A stretch of 8,305 bases of DNA from Phycisphaerales bacterium UBA854 (lineage in GTDB: Bacteria; Planctomycetota; Phycisphaerae; Phycisphaerales; SM1A02), in the NCBI GenBank assembly GCA_002295885.1, contig DBGM01000017.1:1-8305 (forward strand), read 5' to 3'. The notes under the pieces were generated by a model that saw only the letters and a program-made list of their open reading frames with translations, searched no databases and was not told the origin of the DNA. How positions within the stretch are numbered: position 1 is the stretch's first letter; each line of letters opens with the position of its first letter. Made by a program: the position numbers and the translations under genes. This document shows positions 1 through 7,985 of this stretch, piece after piece.

Positions 1-80
1 TGCTGCTGCTGCTGCTGCTGGTCCTGCTGCTGCTGCTGCTGGTCCTGCTGCTGCTGCTGCTGATCCTGTTGCTGCTGCTG
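1..80 (-). repeat. CAG trinucleotide tract in 21-bp tandem units inside batC
   Basis: On the coding (minus) strand the unit is six CAG codons plus one GAC codon, 21 bp. Two units (21-41 and 42-62) are identical. A run of six CAG codons lies at 3-20. The first unit (63-80) has diverged, with GAT for GAC, five Gln codons and one CAA. The repeat encodes Gln6-Asp units and continues past the left edge. CAA and CAG are mixed elsewhere in this gene, so the uniform CAG here points to recent expansion at DNA level. Confidence 0.9.
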
Positions 81-635
81 CTCAAGTTGCTCCTTCATCT
101 GCTGGAGCTGCTTCATCAGGTCCCAGGTCATTTCGGCGTTCGCGCGGGCGTCCTCGTTGCGAGGGTTCGAGCGGATGGCGGTCCGGTAGTGTCCCAACGC
201 GGAGTCGAGTTGCTCCCGAGCCGCATCGAGCTGTTGGATCGCCTGCTGAGCACTGCTCTGGTCGCCTGATTGCAGGGCATCCACGACCTGCTGATGGGTG
301 ACGTTGCCGAGGTTGTAGATCGAGTCGTTGAGCAGCGTCGGGTCGTCGGATCGTGCGATGGCATCCGTGAATCCGTCGGCCGCTTCGGTCCAGTTGCCCA
401 GGCGGTAGTTGGCTACTGCGCGGTTGTAGGCCAACTTCGCCGACGGGACCTCGAGCCGCTGTTGGGCTGCATCGATCGCGTCGATAGCGTCCTGGTAGCG
501 ACCGTCCTGCATGGCCGTTCGGCTGTCCAGAACGAGCGATCGGAAGGAGTCCGAGATCGCCGTCGGAGACGCATTGGCCGGTGCGGCGGGCGCGGCGGCC
601 GTGAGGAGGAGGCTGATGGTGAGCATCGGAATCAT
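1..635 (-). CDS. batC: BatC-like TPR protein with poly-glutamine tail (3' end cut by window edge)
   Basis: This frame stays open to the left edge, giving 211 complete codons without a stop. The ATG at 635-633 overlaps the TGA of batB (ATGA), so the two are probably translationally coupled. Residues 1-24 look like a Sec signal peptide: a hydrophobic stretch ITISLLL-like, then an Ala/Pro-rich end with likely cleavage after APANA. Residues about 67-98 (AYNRAVANYRLGNWTEAADG) and about 105-165 (SIYNLGN, then ALGHYRTAIRSNPRNEDAR) resemble TPR helices as found in BatC. A Lys/Gln/Glu-rich helix follows, and from residue 186 the protein becomes runs of Gln broken by Asp at 191, 198 and 205. Known: BatC proteins are periplasmic TPR proteins of the Bat (aerotolerance) cluster and often have low-complexity tails. 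Inferred: a scaffold for the BatA/BatB complex. The C-terminal end is not visible. Confidence 0.85.
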   Translation of the reverse strand, partial: MIPMLTISLLLTAAAPAAPANASPTAISDSFRSLVLDSRTAMQDGRYQDAIDAIDAAQQRLEVPSAKLAYNRAVANYRLGNWTEAADGFTDAIARSDDPTLLNDSIYNLGNVTHQQVVDALQSGDQSSAQQAIQQLDAAREQLDSALGHYRTAIRSNPRNEDARANAEMTWDLMKQLQQMKEQLEQQQQQDQQQQQQDQQQQQQDQQQQQQ

Positions 636-1663
636 GAGAAGGCGACCTCCGAAGACGCGGGGCTGGAACGTCGCTCGGACATGAAACTGTCGATTAGCAG
701 CATCAACAGGGCCAGGGCTGCGAACCACTGGTAGCGGGGGACGTGCTGCTCGACCCGTGCGGTTTCGATCTCGCGGCCGCTGCCGCTTGCAATGACGTCC
801 CGGTAGATGGAGGCCATGTCGACATTGCCCGTGCCGGCGGGAATGTAGGCGCCATCGGAGGCCAGGGCGACCTCCTGGAGCAGATCCGCCTGCAGGGTCG
901 ACCAGACCTCCTCGCCCTCCCAGGTGAGATAGCGCCGCTGACCGTCCTCTTCGATCGGAATGCGTCCACCTTCGGTCGCGTCTCCGAGTCCCACCGTATA
1001 TACGGAAATGCCCCGCTCGGCGGCAGTCGCCGCGGCTTCGACCGGGTAGCTGCCCATGTCGTCTCCGTCGCTGAACACCACGATGGCCTTGAAGTCCTCG
1101 ACGTCGTCGGTGAAGGAGTCCATCGCCAACCGGATCGCGTCGCCGGTCATCGATCCTCCACGCCGCCCCTCCCGGGCCTGGATCTCGTCCAGTGCGAGTC
1201 GGACGGAGCCATAGTCGAGGGTCAGCGGCACGGCGACACCGGCCTGGCCTCCGTAGGTGATCAGCCCGACCCGGTCGCCGCCGAGCGTTTCCAGTACGTC
1301 CTCGATGTACTGCCTGCTGCGGAGCATCCGGTTCGGGCGGACATCCTCGGCCAGCATCGATCGTGAGGTGTCGAGCACGAAGAAGACGTCGATGCCCCGT
1401 TGCCTGACCTCCTGGTACCGCACGCCCCAGCGGGGATCGATCAGACTGAAGACCATGAGCACCATGGCGATGAGGACCAGGATCGAACGGATCCGTCTGC
1501 GCGGCATGCTCATGCCCGCGGTGAGCCGGCGGGCCATCGACTTCGTGGCCAGCCGCTTCAGGCTCATGGTCCGGGCCTTGTAGGAGAGCACGACCACGAC
1601 GCCTACGGCCAGGATCGCCCAGAGCCAGTTGAGTGCTTCGAGATTGTTGAAGCGTGGGTCCAT
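632..1663 (-). CDS. batB: BatB, membrane-anchored von Willebrand factor A domain protein
   Basis: 343 residues, the usual size for BatA/BatB. Hydrophobic segments lie at about 13-27 and 58-75, then a VWA domain at about 92-290, and a last membrane helix at about 311-326. The metal-ion-dependent adhesion site looks intact: DTSRS at 98-102, Thr173 in SMTGD and Asp199 in FSDGD. The ATG at 1663 lies 2 nt after the batA stop, with a GGAGG about 11 nt upstream on the minus strand. The stop overlaps the batC start. Known: BatA and BatB are paired inner-membrane VWA proteins with the domain outside the cytoplasm. They are encoded with MoxR ATPases and were first linked to oxygen tolerance in Bacteroides. 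I call it BatB rather than BatA because it is the second VWA gene and directly precedes the TPR gene. Its exact function is unknown. Confidence 0.9.
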   Translation of the reverse strand: MDPRFNNLEALNWLWAILAVGVVVVLSYKARTMSLKRLATKSMARRLTAGMSMPRRRIRSILVLIAMVLMVFSLIDPRWGVRYQEVRQRGIDVFFVLDTSRSMLAEDVRPNRMLRSRQYIEDVLETLGGDRVGLITYGGQAGVAVPLTLDYGSVRLALDEIQAREGRRGGSMTGDAIRLAMDSFTDDVEDFKAIVVFSDGDDMGSYPVEAAATAAERGISVYTVGLGDATEGGRIPIEEDGQRRYLTWEGEEVWSTLQADLLQEVALASDGAYIPAGTGNVDMASIYRDVIASGSGREIETARVEQHVPRYQWFAALALLMLLIDSFMSERRSSPASSEVAFS

Positions 1664-1665
1664 GA

Positions 1666-2757
1666 TCAGGGCAGCCTCCGGTACCGGGTGCTCGACAGCA
1701 GCACCTCAAGGAGCAGGGCGAGCAGGGGGATGATCAGCAGGGGGGGGAAGGTGAAGCCGCCGAACCGGACGGAGTCGACCGACATGTCCGCGAACTGTTC
1801 GTACTGCCGTTCGATGATCTCGGTCGTCTCGAGCTCATTGATCCGCTTGTAGATGGACTGGAGCGATTCGGTGTCGGTGGCCCGGAAGTACTGGCCGCCC
1901 GTCATTGACGCGATCTCCTGCAGCGTCGCTTCGTCGAGCTTCGTCTCCATGCGCTGGACGGTCTGCCGGCCCAGGGCGTCACGGGTCAGCACGGGGACGG
2001 TGCCGTTGGTCCCGGCACCGATGGTGTAGATCTTGATGTCGAAGGCCGCGGCCATCTCCGCCGCCTTGAGGGCGGTGATGTCGCCCGCGGTCTCCTCGCC
2101 GTCGGTGAGGAGGATGATCACCCGGCTCTTGATCTCGTCGTCGGTGCGAATGTCGGCCCGGTCCTGCAGCGAGGTCAGGCGCGAGACGGCCAGGGCCAGC
2201 CCGTCGCCGATGGCGGTCATCGCCCCCTCCTCTTCGGACGCGACCCTGATTCCGGACAGTCGTTCGCTGAGATGCCCGTGATCGAAGGTCATCGGACAGT
2301 TGCTGTCCGGGAAGGAGGCGAACGTGATCAACCCGACGAGATCGTTCTCGCGCCCCTCCATCTCGTCCACGCCCAGGACGAAATCCTCCACGACGGCCTT
2401 GACCGCCTCCAGGCGGGTCACGTTCTGGCCGTTGCGGACGAAGTCGAGGGCCTGCATGCTGCCGGAGCGATCCACGACCATCTCGATGGCCACGGCATCG
2501 GCGTGGACCCGTGTCTGCTGGTCGGCGCGGAGCGGACGGGCGATGCAGACGATGAGCGCCACGAGGGCGATGGTCCGCAGGGCGGGGATGATCCATCGCG
2601 TGCGGACGACCCAGGAGCGGGGCAGCTTCGACATGACCCGGGTGGTCGAACACGGAATGAACGCCCGCTGCGATCCCCGCGACCATCTCCACCACAGGAG
2701 CGGCACGAGGAGCACCAGGAGCAGGAACCAGACGGATGGCTGCTGGAAGAGGAACAT
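1666..2757 (-). CDS. batA: BatA, membrane-anchored von Willebrand factor A domain protein
   Basis: 363 residues. The N-terminus FLFQQPSVWFLLLVLLVPLL is the typical BatA opening, with a membrane helix at about 9-24. A second helix follows at about 56-73, the VWA domain at about 88-310, and a C-terminal helix at about 335-355. The MIDAS residues are complete: DRSGS at 96-100, Thr181 and Asp219 in LLTDGEE. Its ATG at 2757 overlaps the TGA of the upstream BatD-like gene by one base (TGATG), and its stop is 2 nt before batB, so all three should be translated from one message. The domain probably binds a divalent metal and a protein ligand outside the cytoplasm, together with BatB. It is not a batB copy: the two share the layout but differ widely in sequence. 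Confidence 0.9.
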   Translation of the reverse strand: MFLFQQPSVWFLLLVLLVPLLWWRWSRGSQRAFIPCSTTRVMSKLPRSWVVRTRWIIPALRTIALVALIVCIARPLRADQQTRVHADAVAIEMVVDRSGSMQALDFVRNGQNVTRLEAVKAVVEDFVLGVDEMEGRENDLVGLITFASFPDSNCPMTFDHGHLSERLSGIRVASEEEGAMTAIGDGLALAVSRLTSLQDRADIRTDDEIKSRVIILLTDGEETAGDITALKAAEMAAAFDIKIYTIGAGTNGTVPVLTRDALGRQTVQRMETKLDEATLQEIASMTGGQYFRATDTESLQSIYKRINELETTEIIERQYEQFADMSVDSVRFGGFTFPPLLIIPLLALLLEVLLSSTRYRRLP

Positions 2758-3767
2758 CAGTCGGTCTCCTCCGTCGGTTCGGGACGCGGTTCGGTATCCA
2801 CGATGAAGGTGCGGGCCATGTGGAGGGCCTCCTCCCCCTCGTCGACCGCAGGTTCGTGGCGGGCGAACTTGACCAGGTCGGCGATCCGGAGGAAGCCACC
2901 GAGCTGGTCCTGCTGGGGGGCGAGCAGCGCATCGCTGGACCGCATGTCGTCGAGGAACTCAGGGGTGGTTCTTGTCGGCGCCAGCATTCCGAACCGACCT
3001 TCGATGTAGTGGCGGAGGATGTCGGTCAGCCGGACGTAGTAGGGCTGGAAGCACCGTCGTTCCAGAAGTCCCTCCGATTCCAGGGCATCGAGCTGGCGCT
3101 GGGCCAGGATGTGGGGAGGAAGCGGTGGGGGGACGGATCGTTCGCGGCGGCGGACCACCTGCCTCACGACCAGCCCCGAACCCAGGAGCAGGACGCCGCC
3201 CACGAGCAGCCACAGGCCCCAGGTGGTCAGCGGGATCGCAACCGGACCTCGGATGTCGCGCAGCCCCGCGGAGTCCTCGTCCACGAAGGAACGGACGGTG
3301 AGCTCCAAGGGGTCGGTCGTGACCGTCCCGGCCACCTCGATCTCCCCGCGGCGATCCGTGAATCGCGCCGTCGCACCCGGGAGCTGCAGTGATCCGGTCT
3401 CGAAGGTGTCCAGGACCATCCGCTGGGTCCAGGCCCGGCGCTCGCCGTCGGGGTAGTCCGGACGCACTTCGTTCTCCAGTACGTGGAAGTCCGCGATCAT
3501 CACATCGTCCGGCACCTCCAGCAGCGGCATGGTGATCTCGACGTCTAAGGGGGCCAGGGCGCGAAGTTCCATCGTGAGCGGGGTGCCGGTTTCGATCGTG
3601 TCGGAATCGATGGTGACCGTCAGTTCGACCGGTCCGCGCGTCGCCGTCGTCTCCGATGGAGATGGCGGCGGTGCATCGGCCGGTCGGCTGCATGCCGCCG
3701 GGGGGGCGAGCAGGAGCATCATCACGAGCAGTCGCGCGAGCAGGATGTGGTTCAGCAGCCGGCTCAA
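2757..3767 (-). CDS. BatD-like / DUF4381-like lipoprotein with one membrane helix
   Basis: 336 residues from a TTG start at 3767. It overlaps the DUF58 stop (TTGA), with a GAGG 8 nt upstream. A hydrophobic N-terminus (residues 4-25) ends at Cys26 in the sequence APPAAC, a likely but non-ideal lipobox. Residues about 45-160 are rich in beta-type sequence (GPVELTVTIDSDTIETGTPL) and resemble the extracellular domains of BatD. A membrane helix lies at about 181-202, followed by an Arg cluster and a soluble C-terminal domain at about 215-320 (LPPHILAQRQLDALE, FQPYYVRLTDILRHYIEGRF). LxDI-R before the helix and the C-terminal domain resemble DUF4381-type proteins, which sit between DUF58 and VWA genes in comparable operons. 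If the TTG is not used, ATG codons at residues 16-17 would remove most of the signal. The role is inferred to be a periplasmic adaptor. The lipid anchor is uncertain because of the following membrane helix. Confidence 0.72.
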   Translation of the reverse strand: MSRLLNHILLARLLVMMLLLAPPAACSRPADAPPPSPSETTATRGPVELTVTIDSDTIETGTPLTMELRALAPLDVEITMPLLEVPDDVMIADFHVLENEVRPDYPDGERRAWTQRMVLDTFETGSLQLPGATARFTDRRGEIEVAGTVTTDPLELTVRSFVDEDSAGLRDIRGPVAIPLTTWGLWLLVGGVLLLGSGLVVRQVVRRRERSVPPPLPPHILAQRQLDALESEGLLERRCFQPYYVRLTDILRHYIEGRFGMLAPTRTTPEFLDDMRSSDALLAPQQDQLGGFLRIADLVKFARHEPAVDEGEEALHMARTFIVDTEPRPEPTEETD

Positions 3768-4645
3768 CGCTCCATCCTCGCTTCGCGTCGCTTGAAGAAC
3801 CGGCTCAGGGTCTCCACGAAGGGCTCACCGGTCCGAAGGGTCAGCCGGTCGATCCGGTACCGGTTCATCCAGGTCTCGAGTTCGTGCTCGTCCTGCGCGG
3901 CCAGGGTCCGGTAGGCCTCCCGGGCGGCCCGGGAGCCCGTGTCCAGCAGCATCGTCCGGCCCGTCTCGTTGTCCCGGACCTCGATCAGGCCCATGCGGGG
4001 GATGGACTCCTCGAACCGGTCCCGGACGTCGACTGCGATGAGATCGTGCTTCCTTCGCGCGATCTGCATCGCGGATTCGAATCCGGTGTCGATGAAGTCG
4101 CTGATCATGAAGGCAGTGCACTTTCGCTTCTGGATCCGGTTGAGGTATTCGAGTGCGACGGCCAGATCCGTTCCCCGGCCCTCCGGCTCCAGGGCCAGGA
4201 GCTCCCGGATCACCCGCAGGACGTGGCGGGGGCCCTTGCGCGGCGGAACGAAGAGCTCGATCCGATCGGTGAAGCAGATCAGGCCGACCTTGTCGTTGTT
4301 GCGGATGGCGGACACGGCGAGCGTGGCGCCGATCTCGGCCACGAGCTCTCGCTTGAGCTGGCGCTGGGTGCCGAAGTCCTGGGAACCGCTGAGGTCGACC
4401 AGCAGCATCACGGTCAGTTCCCGCTCCTCGCGGAAGACCTTGACGAAGGGTTCGCCGGTGCGGGCGCTGACGTTCCAGTCGATCGTCCGGACGTCGTCCC
4501 CGATCTGGTACTGGCGGACCTCCTCGAACTCCATCCCGCGTCCCTTGAATGCGGAGTGGTACTGGCCCGCGAGGACGTCGTTCACGGTCCGCGAGGTCCG
4601 CAGTTCGATGCGTCGTATCTTCTTGAGCAGCTCAGCAGGGATCAT
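3764..4645 (-). CDS. DUF58 family protein with VWA-like fold, partner of MoxR
   Basis: 293 residues with no membrane helix or signal peptide, so cytoplasmic. The DUF58 hallmark is at about 44-63 (RQYQIGDDVRTIDWNVSART), preceded by the typical GxYHSAFKGRGMEF. A VWA-like domain follows and keeps MIDAS-type residues: DLSGS at 84-88, Thr159 in GRGTD and Asp183 in ISDFID. Start: the ATG at 4645 has AAGGA 7 nt upstream. The stop overlaps the TTG start of the next gene. Known: DUF58 proteins are nearly always encoded just downstream of moxR and are taken to be part of the MoxR machine, but no reaction is established. Inferred: a soluble adaptor that links the ATPase to the membrane VWA proteins. The domain call is secure; the function is not. 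Confidence 0.9.
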   Translation of the reverse strand: MIPAELLKKIRRIELRTSRTVNDVLAGQYHSAFKGRGMEFEEVRQYQIGDDVRTIDWNVSARTGEPFVKVFREERELTVMLLVDLSGSQDFGTQRQLKRELVAEIGATLAVSAIRNNDKVGLICFTDRIELFVPPRKGPRHVLRVIRELLALEPEGRGTDLAVALEYLNRIQKRKCTAFMISDFIDTGFESAMQIARRKHDLIAVDVRDRFEESIPRMGLIEVRDNETGRTMLLDTGSRAAREAYRTLAAQDEHELETWMNRYRIDRLTLRTGEPFVETLSRFFKRREARMER

Positions 4646-4705
4646 CCCGGTTTCCTTACGAGCAAGAAACGGTCGGTGGGGTGGAGAAGAGGATCCGGTC
4701 CCGGG
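4646..4705 (-). promoter_or_regulatory. moxR-DUF58 spacer with ribosome binding site in a possible hairpin
   Basis: The only sizeable gap inside the operon, 60 nt. On the minus strand GTTTC (4670-4666) can pair with GAAAC (4654-4650), and two further U-A pairs are possible with one bulged G. The Shine-Dalgarno sequence AAGGA for the DUF58 gene lies in the 3' side of this stem. No clear terminator or promoter was seen here. The pairing is short, so a role in translation control is only a suggestion. Confidence 0.3.
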
Positions 4706-5728
<1,023 letters not shown>

Positions 5729-5812
5729 GGGGTGGATCCTCGGAGGCAACGCCGGGGCCCCCGTGGCTGTCCTGCGTACGACGGACGATCGGGGCCGGTT
5801 CGGCTCATTTTC

Positions 5813-5841
5813 ATCATAACCGCATTCACGGCCCCTTCAGG
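5813..5841 (-). promoter_or_regulatory. Probable promoter of the moxR-bat operon
   Basis: On the minus strand TATGAT (5818-5813) matches the -10 consensus at five of six bases and lies in an AT-rich island in otherwise GC-rich DNA. The -35 region is poor: CTGAAG lies 16 bp upstream. It overlaps a short inverted repeat, CCCCT-TC-AGGGG (5832-5843), that could be an operator. Transcription would start near 5806, leaving about 78 nt of leader before moxR. Confidence 0.45.
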
Positions 5842-5902
5842 GGGGTCCGGGGGCATTGTGGTGGTTGCCCGCCACTTCCCGTGTCGGCGGCACAGCCGAA
5901 CG

Positions 5903-5919
5903 GATACCCTCATGCGTGA
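5903..5919 (+). promoter_or_regulatory. Possible -10 box and leaderless start of mtfA
   Basis: TACCCT at 5905-5910 is a weak -10 candidate. Transcription from it would begin near 5917, within a few bases of the mtfA ATG. No convincing -35 box is present at the right distance. Together with the missing ribosome binding site this suggests a leaderless or near-leaderless message, but the promoter call is weak. Confidence 0.2.
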
Positions 5920-6699
5920 ATGTCCCTGCTCTCCAATCATCACCGCAAGAAGCTGCTGGCCCAGCCGTTCCCGTCCGACTGGGAGTCGGTGCTCGAGGCC
6001 GATTTCGGTCTCTGGTCCCGGCTGGAACCGGACCAGCGTTCCCGTCTGCGGGACTGCATTCGAATCATCATCGACGAGAAGTACTGGGAAGGGTGCAACG
6101 GAGTCGAGCTCGACGACCGGATCCGGGTGCTCATCGCGGCCATGGCCGGCGTGCTGCTTCTGGATCACGATCACGGCTACTACCGGAACGTGCGTTCCAT
6201 CCTCGTCTATCCCGAAGCGTACGTGCAGGGGGGCGAACATCTCGGTGATGACGGTCTGGTCCATGAGGGCACGACCAATCTCGGAGAGGCCTGGTTCAAC
6301 GGGCCGGTGGTCGTTTCCTGGCGGGACGCCTTCGAATCGGCTCGCAACCCCGGGCGGGGCAACAACGTGGTCTACCACGAATTCGCCCATACGCTCGACA
6401 TGCTCACCGGCGTGACCAACGGGACGCCGCCGCTGCGCGACCGGTCACACTATCCGGAGTGGAACAGCGTGATGACCCGCGAGTTCGAGGAGATCCGCGG
6501 GATCTACGATCGGGGGTCCCGGGACGTCATCCGCGACTACGGGGTCACGAACGTCGCGGAGTTCTTCGCGGTCACCACCGAGGTCTTCTTCGACTCCCCG
6601 TCGGATCTGAAGCGCTGCCGCCCCGAGCTGTACGAGCAGTTCCGGCGGTTCTACGGCATCGATCCGATCGCGTGGCTGCCGGGCACGCAGTACCGGTGA
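5920..6699 (+). CDS. mtfA: MtfA family (M90) zinc metallopeptidase
   Basis: 259 residues, close to the 265 of E. coli MtfA. The zinc-binding motif HEFAH is at 153-157, followed by LDMLTG, and the second family block NVAEFFAVTTEVFF is at 211-224, where Glu214 is the likely further zinc ligand. LVYPEAYV (95-102) and GLVHEG (112-117) also match the family. There is no signal peptide or membrane helix, so it is cytoplasmic. The ATG at 5920 follows an in-frame TGA at once (5917-5919), so the protein cannot start further upstream. No Shine-Dalgarno site is visible. Known: in enteric bacteria MtfA is a peptidase that binds the glucose repressor Mlc. I see no Mlc gene here, so its target in this organism is unknown. 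It is divergent from moxR and ends 6 nt before the end of convergent tyrA. Confidence 0.92.
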   Translation: MSLLSNHHRKKLLAQPFPSDWESVLEADFGLWSRLEPDQRSRLRDCIRIIIDEKYWEGCNGVELDDRIRVLIAAMAGVLLLDHDHGYYRNVRSILVYPEAYVQGGEHLGDDGLVHEGTTNLGEAWFNGPVVVSWRDAFESARNPGRGNNVVYHEFAHTLDMLTGVTNGTPPLRDRSHYPEWNSVMTREFEEIRGIYDRGSRDVIRDYGVTNVAEFFAVTTEVFFDSPSDLKRCRPELYEQFRRFYGIDPIAWLPGTQYR

Positions 6700-6705
6700 G
6701 TCGAT

Positions 6706-7902
6706 TCAGTTCCGTTCGACAAGCCGGTCGATGAGGAAGCTCGACTGTTCCAGCGCGGTCTGTGAGAACTCGCCGAAGAACGACTCGACTTCAGCGAAGA
6801 GGGAACGGAACGAATCGCGATCTCCGGAGGAGATGGCGGCGTGCAGTTCATCGGCGGCATCCCGAAACTCCTGCATCACCCGATCCCGGTTGGGATTCGA
6901 CATTTCGATCGATGCGTAGAGGTCCGCGGACTGGGCGAAGTGGCGAGCCGTCATCAGCAGTTCCATGTGGTAGATCGGTGAGGTGAAGCGCAGCGTCTCC
7001 TGGACCGAGACGTCGAGTTTCTGCATGGTTCGACCGAGCACCTCGGTGGAGTAGTGGGTGAGCACCTGGACGATGGACATGGCGCGGTCGTGGTCCTCGG
7101 GGGTGCTCTCCAGCAGCGTAAGTCCGCATGCGCCGAACATGTCCCCGAGCCAGGTCAGCCAGTCGGTGTCGCCCACCAGACGGCCCGGGGTCAGCACGAT
7201 CCGCTGTCCCTGCAGCGAATGGAGCGACGGTCCGAAGAGCGGATGCGTCCCGATCACGCTGCAGGCACTCGCTTCGAGCATGGCTTCGACCGGTTCCTGC
7301 TTGATGGAGGTGATGTCGATCAGGAGTGCGTCCGGCCGGCAGGTGGGTCCGATCTCCCGGATGACCTCCAGGGTCGATTCGATGCTGACGGCGATGATTA
7401 CCACGTCGGCCTCACGGGCGATCTCGGGGCCGGTTCGTTCGGTGTCGAGATCCGCCACCAGCACCCGGTGTCCCAGCATGGTGAAGAGCCGGTCGAGGCA
7501 TCGCCCCATGCCGCCGTGCCCTCCGATGATCGCGATCGTGCGCGGTTCGATGCGAACCGGGACCGCAGCCTTGAGCGAGGCCTGGCGATCACGACTGGCC
7601 CAGAGGATCACGCGGAAGAGGCTCTCGATGACTTCGGGTCGGATGCCGCTTTCTCCGGCGAGTCCGCGCCGGTCTCGAAGCAGGGCGGTCTCCCGTCCCG
7701 AATCCCGGATCGGGACGCCGGAGGCCCGCTTCACATCGGCGACGGATGCGACCAGCGCGTTCCGTTCGGCGAGCAGCGAGATGAACCGGTGGTCGATCTC
7801 GTCGATCTGGTTCCGGAGCTCCTGCAGTGCTTCGGGAATGGGGGGGGACGGCGCCTGATCGGCATCGTGGTGGTGCAGCGGAGAATGAAGGGGATCGCCC
7901 AT
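6706..7902 (-). CDS. tyrA: Bifunctional chorismate mutase / prephenate dehydrogenase (T-protein)
   Basis: 398 residues from the ATG at 7902 (E. coli TyrA has 373). It converts chorismate to prephenate and then, with NAD, to 4-hydroxyphenylpyruvate for tyrosine. The chorismate mutase domain is at about 24-112, with Arg30, Arg47, Lys58, Arg70 and Glu71 in the family's active-site positions. The dehydrogenase has IGGHGGMG at 126-133 for the dinucleotide, an acidic Asp151 after the second strand that favours NAD, Lys201, the catalytic His220 in GTHPLFGP, His271 in PEDHDRAM and the prephenate-binding Arg320 in TARHFAQ. I aligned these with E. coli K178, H197, H245 and R294 from memory. Residues 1-22 are an extra His/Pro-rich lead. 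The start is uncertain: the frame extends to a GTG at 7971, and neither codon has a clear ribosome binding site. I prefer the ATG because the longer form runs into the gdhA promoter. Confidence 0.93.
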   Translation of the reverse strand: MGDPLHSPLHHHDADQAPSPPIPEALQELRNQIDEIDHRFISLLAERNALVASVADVKRASGVPIRDSGRETALLRDRRGLAGESGIRPEVIESLFRVILWASRDRQASLKAAVPVRIEPRTIAIIGGHGGMGRCLDRLFTMLGHRVLVADLDTERTGPEIAREADVVIIAVSIESTLEVIREIGPTCRPDALLIDITSIKQEPVEAMLEASACSVIGTHPLFGPSLHSLQGQRIVLTPGRLVGDTDWLTWLGDMFGACGLTLLESTPEDHDRAMSIVQVLTHYSTEVLGRTMQKLDVSVQETLRFTSPIYHMELLMTARHFAQSADLYASIEMSNPNRDRVMQEFRDAADELHAAISSGDRDSFRSLFAEVESFFGEFSQTALEQSSFLIDRLVERN

Positions 7903-7966
7903 GGAATCAACGTCGGATGGAGATGGGGCCTGCCTTGACAATCCTCCGGGTCCGTCTCCGGTCGGG

Positions 7967-7972
7967 TACACT
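7967..7972 (+). promoter_or_regulatory. Probable -10 box of gdhA
   Basis: TACACT matches the -10 consensus at four of six bases, including the key first, second and last positions. A start near 7978 would leave a leader of about 47 nt before gdhA. No good -35 lies 16-18 bp upstream. A consensus TTGACA exists at 7935-7940, but 26 bp away, too far for a standard promoter. Confidence 0.35.
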
Positions 7973-7985
7973 GTGGTACTTCAAC

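Noticed and set aside
1979..2932. 317-codon minus-strand frame overlapping batA and the BatD-like gene.
   Set aside because: The product is Arg/Pro/His-rich with no domain, and it is a shifted shadow of batA.
5729..5749. TTG at 5749 as the moxR start.
   Set aside because: Two ATG codons downstream (5728 and 5704) each have a well-spaced GAGG, and the extra residues are not part of the family core.
7935..7940. TTGACA on the plus strand (TTGTCA on the minus strand) as a -35 box.
   Set aside because: The nearest plus-strand -10 candidate (TACACT) is 26 bp away, and no -10 is found 16-18 bp downstream on the minus strand.
7903..7971. Longer tyrA reading frame from GTG 7971.
   Set aside because: The extra 23 residues match nothing in the family, have no ribosome binding site upstream, and overlap the gdhA -10 box. 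It cannot be fully excluded.
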